24,595 nucleotides of DNA, from assembly GCA_035252155.1 (NCBI GenBank), contig DATFDL010000322.1, positions 1 to 24,595 on the forward strand, in the 5' to 3' direction. Below, in pieces: positions 22,903 to 24,595 of this stretch. The position numbers were made by a program, and so were the translations under genes. This DNA comes from JAICLL01 sp035252155. Lineage in GTDB: Bacteria; Planctomycetota; Planctomycetia; Pirellulales; JAICIG01. The stretch's first letter is position 1, and each line of letters opens with the position of its first letter. The notes beneath the pieces were generated by a model. The model was not told the origin of the DNA. It was given only the letters and a program-made list of their open reading frames with translations, and searched no databases.

Positions 22903-22917
22903 AAGGTCATCCTACGG
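22882..22917. repeat. Palindromic repeat spanning the GntR stop codon
   Basis: GGACGACCT and AGGTCATCC (within 22892-22912) pair at 8 of 9 positions around AGA. The TAG stop (22900-22902) is part of the palindrome. It resembles the class of short hairpin repeats at 11654 and 14179 in containing a stop codon, though not in sequence. Confidence 0.45.
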
Positions 22918-22964
22918 CCCGTTGGCGGCTTTGAATGTCAACGCCGTTTATACGGAGAAACGAA

Positions 22965-23726
22965 ATGATCGCCCCTTCCGTCTTGCCTGACGACATCGTG
23001 ATTGAACTTCGCGGGGTCACGCGCAAGTTTGGCGAAAAGCGGGCGCTCGACAACATCAGCCTGCGCGTGCGGCGGGGCGTGGTGTTCGGCCTGGTCGGCC
23101 CCAACGGCGCGGGCAAGACCACGCTCATCCGGCATGTGCTGGGGCTTTTGCAAGCGCAAATGGGCACTGTGCGCGTGTTCGACCGCGACCCAGTGGCCGA
23201 TCCCGTCGGCGTGCTGTCGCGCATCGGCTATCTGTCGGAAGAGAACGACCTGCCCGGCTGGATGCGCGTCCACGAACTGATCCGTTATACGCAGGCGTTC
23301 TATCCCACGTGGGACCCCGACTACGCCGAAGAATTGCGGCGGACGTTCGGGCTCGATCCGGCGGCCAAAGTCAAGCATCTCTCGAAGGGGCAAAAAGCCC
23401 GGGCCGGGCTGCTGGTGGCGCTGGCCTATCGGCCCGAGTTGCTGCTGCTCGACGAGCCATCGTCGGGGCTCGATCCGCTCGTGCGGCGCGACATTTTGGG
23501 GGCGATTGTCCGCACGATTGCCGACGAGGGCCGGACCGTGCTCTTCTCGTCGCACTTGTTGGACGAAGTGGAACGTGTTTCGGATTACGTCGCGATGCTC
23601 AACCGCGGACAGATCGTTTTCGCCGGCGAGCTGGACGACGTAAAGCAAAACCATGTCGTCGAAGGTCGTCCGCTTTCGCTCGATGAGATTTTTTTGGCGC
23701 AGGTCAGTAGCCCCGGCACTCCGTGA
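22965..23726 (+). CDS. ABC transporter ATP-binding protein
   Basis: The protein has 253 residues from the ATG at 22965, with GGAG 7 bases upstream. The Walker A motif is GPNGAGKTT (45-53), the signature is LSKGQ (139-143), a variant of LSGGQ, the Walker B is LLLLDEP (159-165), the D-loop is SSGLD, and the switch histidine is in LFSSHLL. It follows a YtrA-type regulator and precedes a membrane protein, so it probably energises an exporter or a bacitracin/antibiotic-type transporter of the YtrB class. The substrate is unknown. A repeat-rich gap of 207 bases separates it from the next gene. Confidence 0.93.
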   Translation: MIAPSVLPDDIVIELRGVTRKFGEKRALDNISLRVRRGVVFGLVGPNGAGKTTLIRHVLGLLQAQMGTVRVFDRDPVADPVGVLSRIGYLSEENDLPGWMRVHELIRYTQAFYPTWDPDYAEELRRTFGLDPAAKVKHLSKGQKARAGLLVALAYRPELLLLDEPSSGLDPLVRRDILGAIVRTIADEGRTVLFSSHLLDEVERVSDYVAMLNRGQIVFAGELDDVKQNHVVEGRPLSLDEIFLAQVSSPGTP

Positions 23727-23773
23727 CGGGGTTTGAGTCGCCTTTGGCGAAGTCGTATACCGCACTGTTGTGG

Positions 23774-23848
23774 AACGGTCTCCGACCGTTTCACATCGCC
23801 GACCGAAGGTCTCCCCGTGGCGGGGCGGGACATGGGAGACCTTCGGTC
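23774..23848. repeat. Two adjacent hairpins between ABC ATPase and permease genes
   Basis: The first is AACGGTC-tcc-GACCGTT (23774-23790). The second has perfect 15-base arms, GACCGAAGGTCTCCC (23801-23815) and its complement (23834-23848), with an 18-base loop. They may limit read-through from the ATPase gene into the membrane protein gene, or be dispersed REP-like repeats. No T tract follows. Confidence 0.65.
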
Positions 23849-23933
23849 GCGCGGCGGTCACGGTGAGGAGAGCGTGCCGCAACCGCCGCGTCGGGGCTAC
23901 TATCGGCGAATACCTAACTTGTGAGATCCACCC

Positions 23934-24595
23934 ATGTACCATCCCGTTCGGGCCATGCTTTGGCAGCTTTGGCGGCGTCACCGCTGGGGTCTCGCTTTTG
24001 ACGTCGCTTATCTGGCGGTGGCGGCGTTGATTGTGGCCCTGTTGCCCGTGGCGATGCGCACGCGCGTGGTCGGCTTCTACCTGACCATGACCGGCAGCGG
24101 CGTGCTGCTGCACGTGTTGACGATTTTTTTCTACGGCCTCGACACCGATCTTTCGAAACGAGATTCGGGCTTTCCACAGCGCTCGTTCACCTTGCCCGTG
24201 CCGACCTGGAAGCTGGTGAGCGTTCCCATGCTCGGCGGGCTGGCGGCGGTGTACGCCTTGTGGGCCTGGTTCAGCTTGTTGGTGCTGCGGCCGTGCGGTT
24301 ATCCGGCCCGGCCCTGGTCGCCGGCGGCCGTGGTGGCCGCGTTCGCCGGCGTCATTCAGGCGCTGGCCTGGACGCCTTTTGCCGAGGGCTGGATGCGCAT
24401 CGTCCTGACGATCGTCATGCTGGTGCTGCTGGGATTGAGTCATTTTGCCATCGTCTTCATCGCCGGCATCGACTCGGAGCTTGGGAACACGATTGGTTTG
24501 AGCCTGGTTTGGCTGGCCGCGTACGGCGTCGCGGTGGCGGGAGTTTCGCGGGCACGGCGGGGTGACGCGCTCCAGTGGCTCGCCCTGCAGCGACT
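23934..24595 (+). CDS. Multi-pass membrane protein, probable ABC permease (3' end cut off)
   Basis: The frame is open from the ATG at 23934 to the window edge (220 codons). The N-terminus is amphipathic and basic (MLWQLWRRHRW), as in ABC-2 type permeases. Hydrophobic helices follow at about 22-42, 47-68, 97-121, 128-150, 154-175 and 185-205. FPQRSFTLPVPTWKLV (about 80-95) looks like a loop. Its place after a GntR regulator and an ABC ATPase suggests that it is the transport channel or a large fused transporter subunit. The family was not recognised by motif and the C-terminus is not in the window. Confidence 0.75.
   Translation, partial: MYHPVRAMLWQLWRRHRWGLAFDVAYLAVAALIVALLPVAMRTRVVGFYLTMTGSGVLLHVLTIFFYGLDTDLSKRDSGFPQRSFTLPVPTWKLVSVPMLGGLAAVYALWAWFSLLVLRPCGYPARPWSPAAVVAAFAGVIQALAWTPFAEGWMRIVLTIVMLVLLGLSHFAIVFIAGIDSELGNTIGLSLVWLAAYGVAVAGVSRARRGDALQWLALQR

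Noticed and set aside
22938..24443. 501-codon open frame on the minus strand
   Set aside because: It crosses the ABC ATPase gene, a hairpin-rich gap and the membrane protein gene; the composition (His/Gln/Arg-rich) is typical of a shadow frame.

Overview
The window looks like a chromosomal segment of a planctomycete (phylum Planctomycetota, perhaps Pirellulales). This is inferred, not proven. The reasons are the high GC content, a Rieske/cytochrome b operon with a large PDZ-containing multihaem cytochrome c, a Rieske protein with a long Ala/Pro/Lys-rich N-terminus, and intergenic spaces full of palindromic and 7-base tandem repeats. No rRNA, tRNA, CRISPR array or intact insertion sequence was seen.

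Layout. (1) 1-6472, minus strand: a respiratory bc-type operon in the order Rieske protein, b6-type cytochrome b, enlarged subunit-IV-like cytochrome b C-terminal protein, multihaem cytochrome c (cut by the window edge). Its two large internal spacers carry inverted repeats and G-rich heptad repeats. (2) 6625-9350: a D-glutamate cyclase-like gene, an orphan ribbon-helix-helix antitoxin-like gene overlapping it tail to tail, a conserved protein of uncertain function, and a decayed WD40-type remnant. (3) 9682-11096: biotin synthase bioB and a CsrA with a long C-terminal tail, convergent and overlapping. (4) 11097-14140: a repeat-rich spacer, then a minus-strand purE-purK-UVR-domain gene cluster. 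(5) 14440-16540: a type II restriction-modification module with a DNA adenine methyltransferase (plus strand) facing an EcoRV-like endonuclease and its small controller protein (minus strand), with a C-box-like operator upstream. (6) 16914-19200, minus strand: a Gly/Tyr-rich secreted protein, an unpaired ThDP-binding decarboxylase alpha-type subunit, and a secreted protein of unknown function. (7) 19418-22374, plus strand: a small membrane protein, then a hypothetical protein translationally coupled to a SNF2-family helicase. (8) 22429-24595, plus strand: a YtrA-type GntR regulator with a clear promoter and overlapping operator, an ABC ATPase, and a membrane protein cut by the window edge, probably the permease.

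The points of most interest are the EcoRV-like restriction system in a convergent layout with a methyltransferase that does not resemble M.EcoRV, and the two intergenic spacers (4159-4405 and 17985-18144) that share one repeat architecture. In both, (GGGTTCA)n follows the stop codon of one gene and (TCYGACC)3 lies just before the start codon of the next. This could be an RNA-level element or a mobile repeat family.
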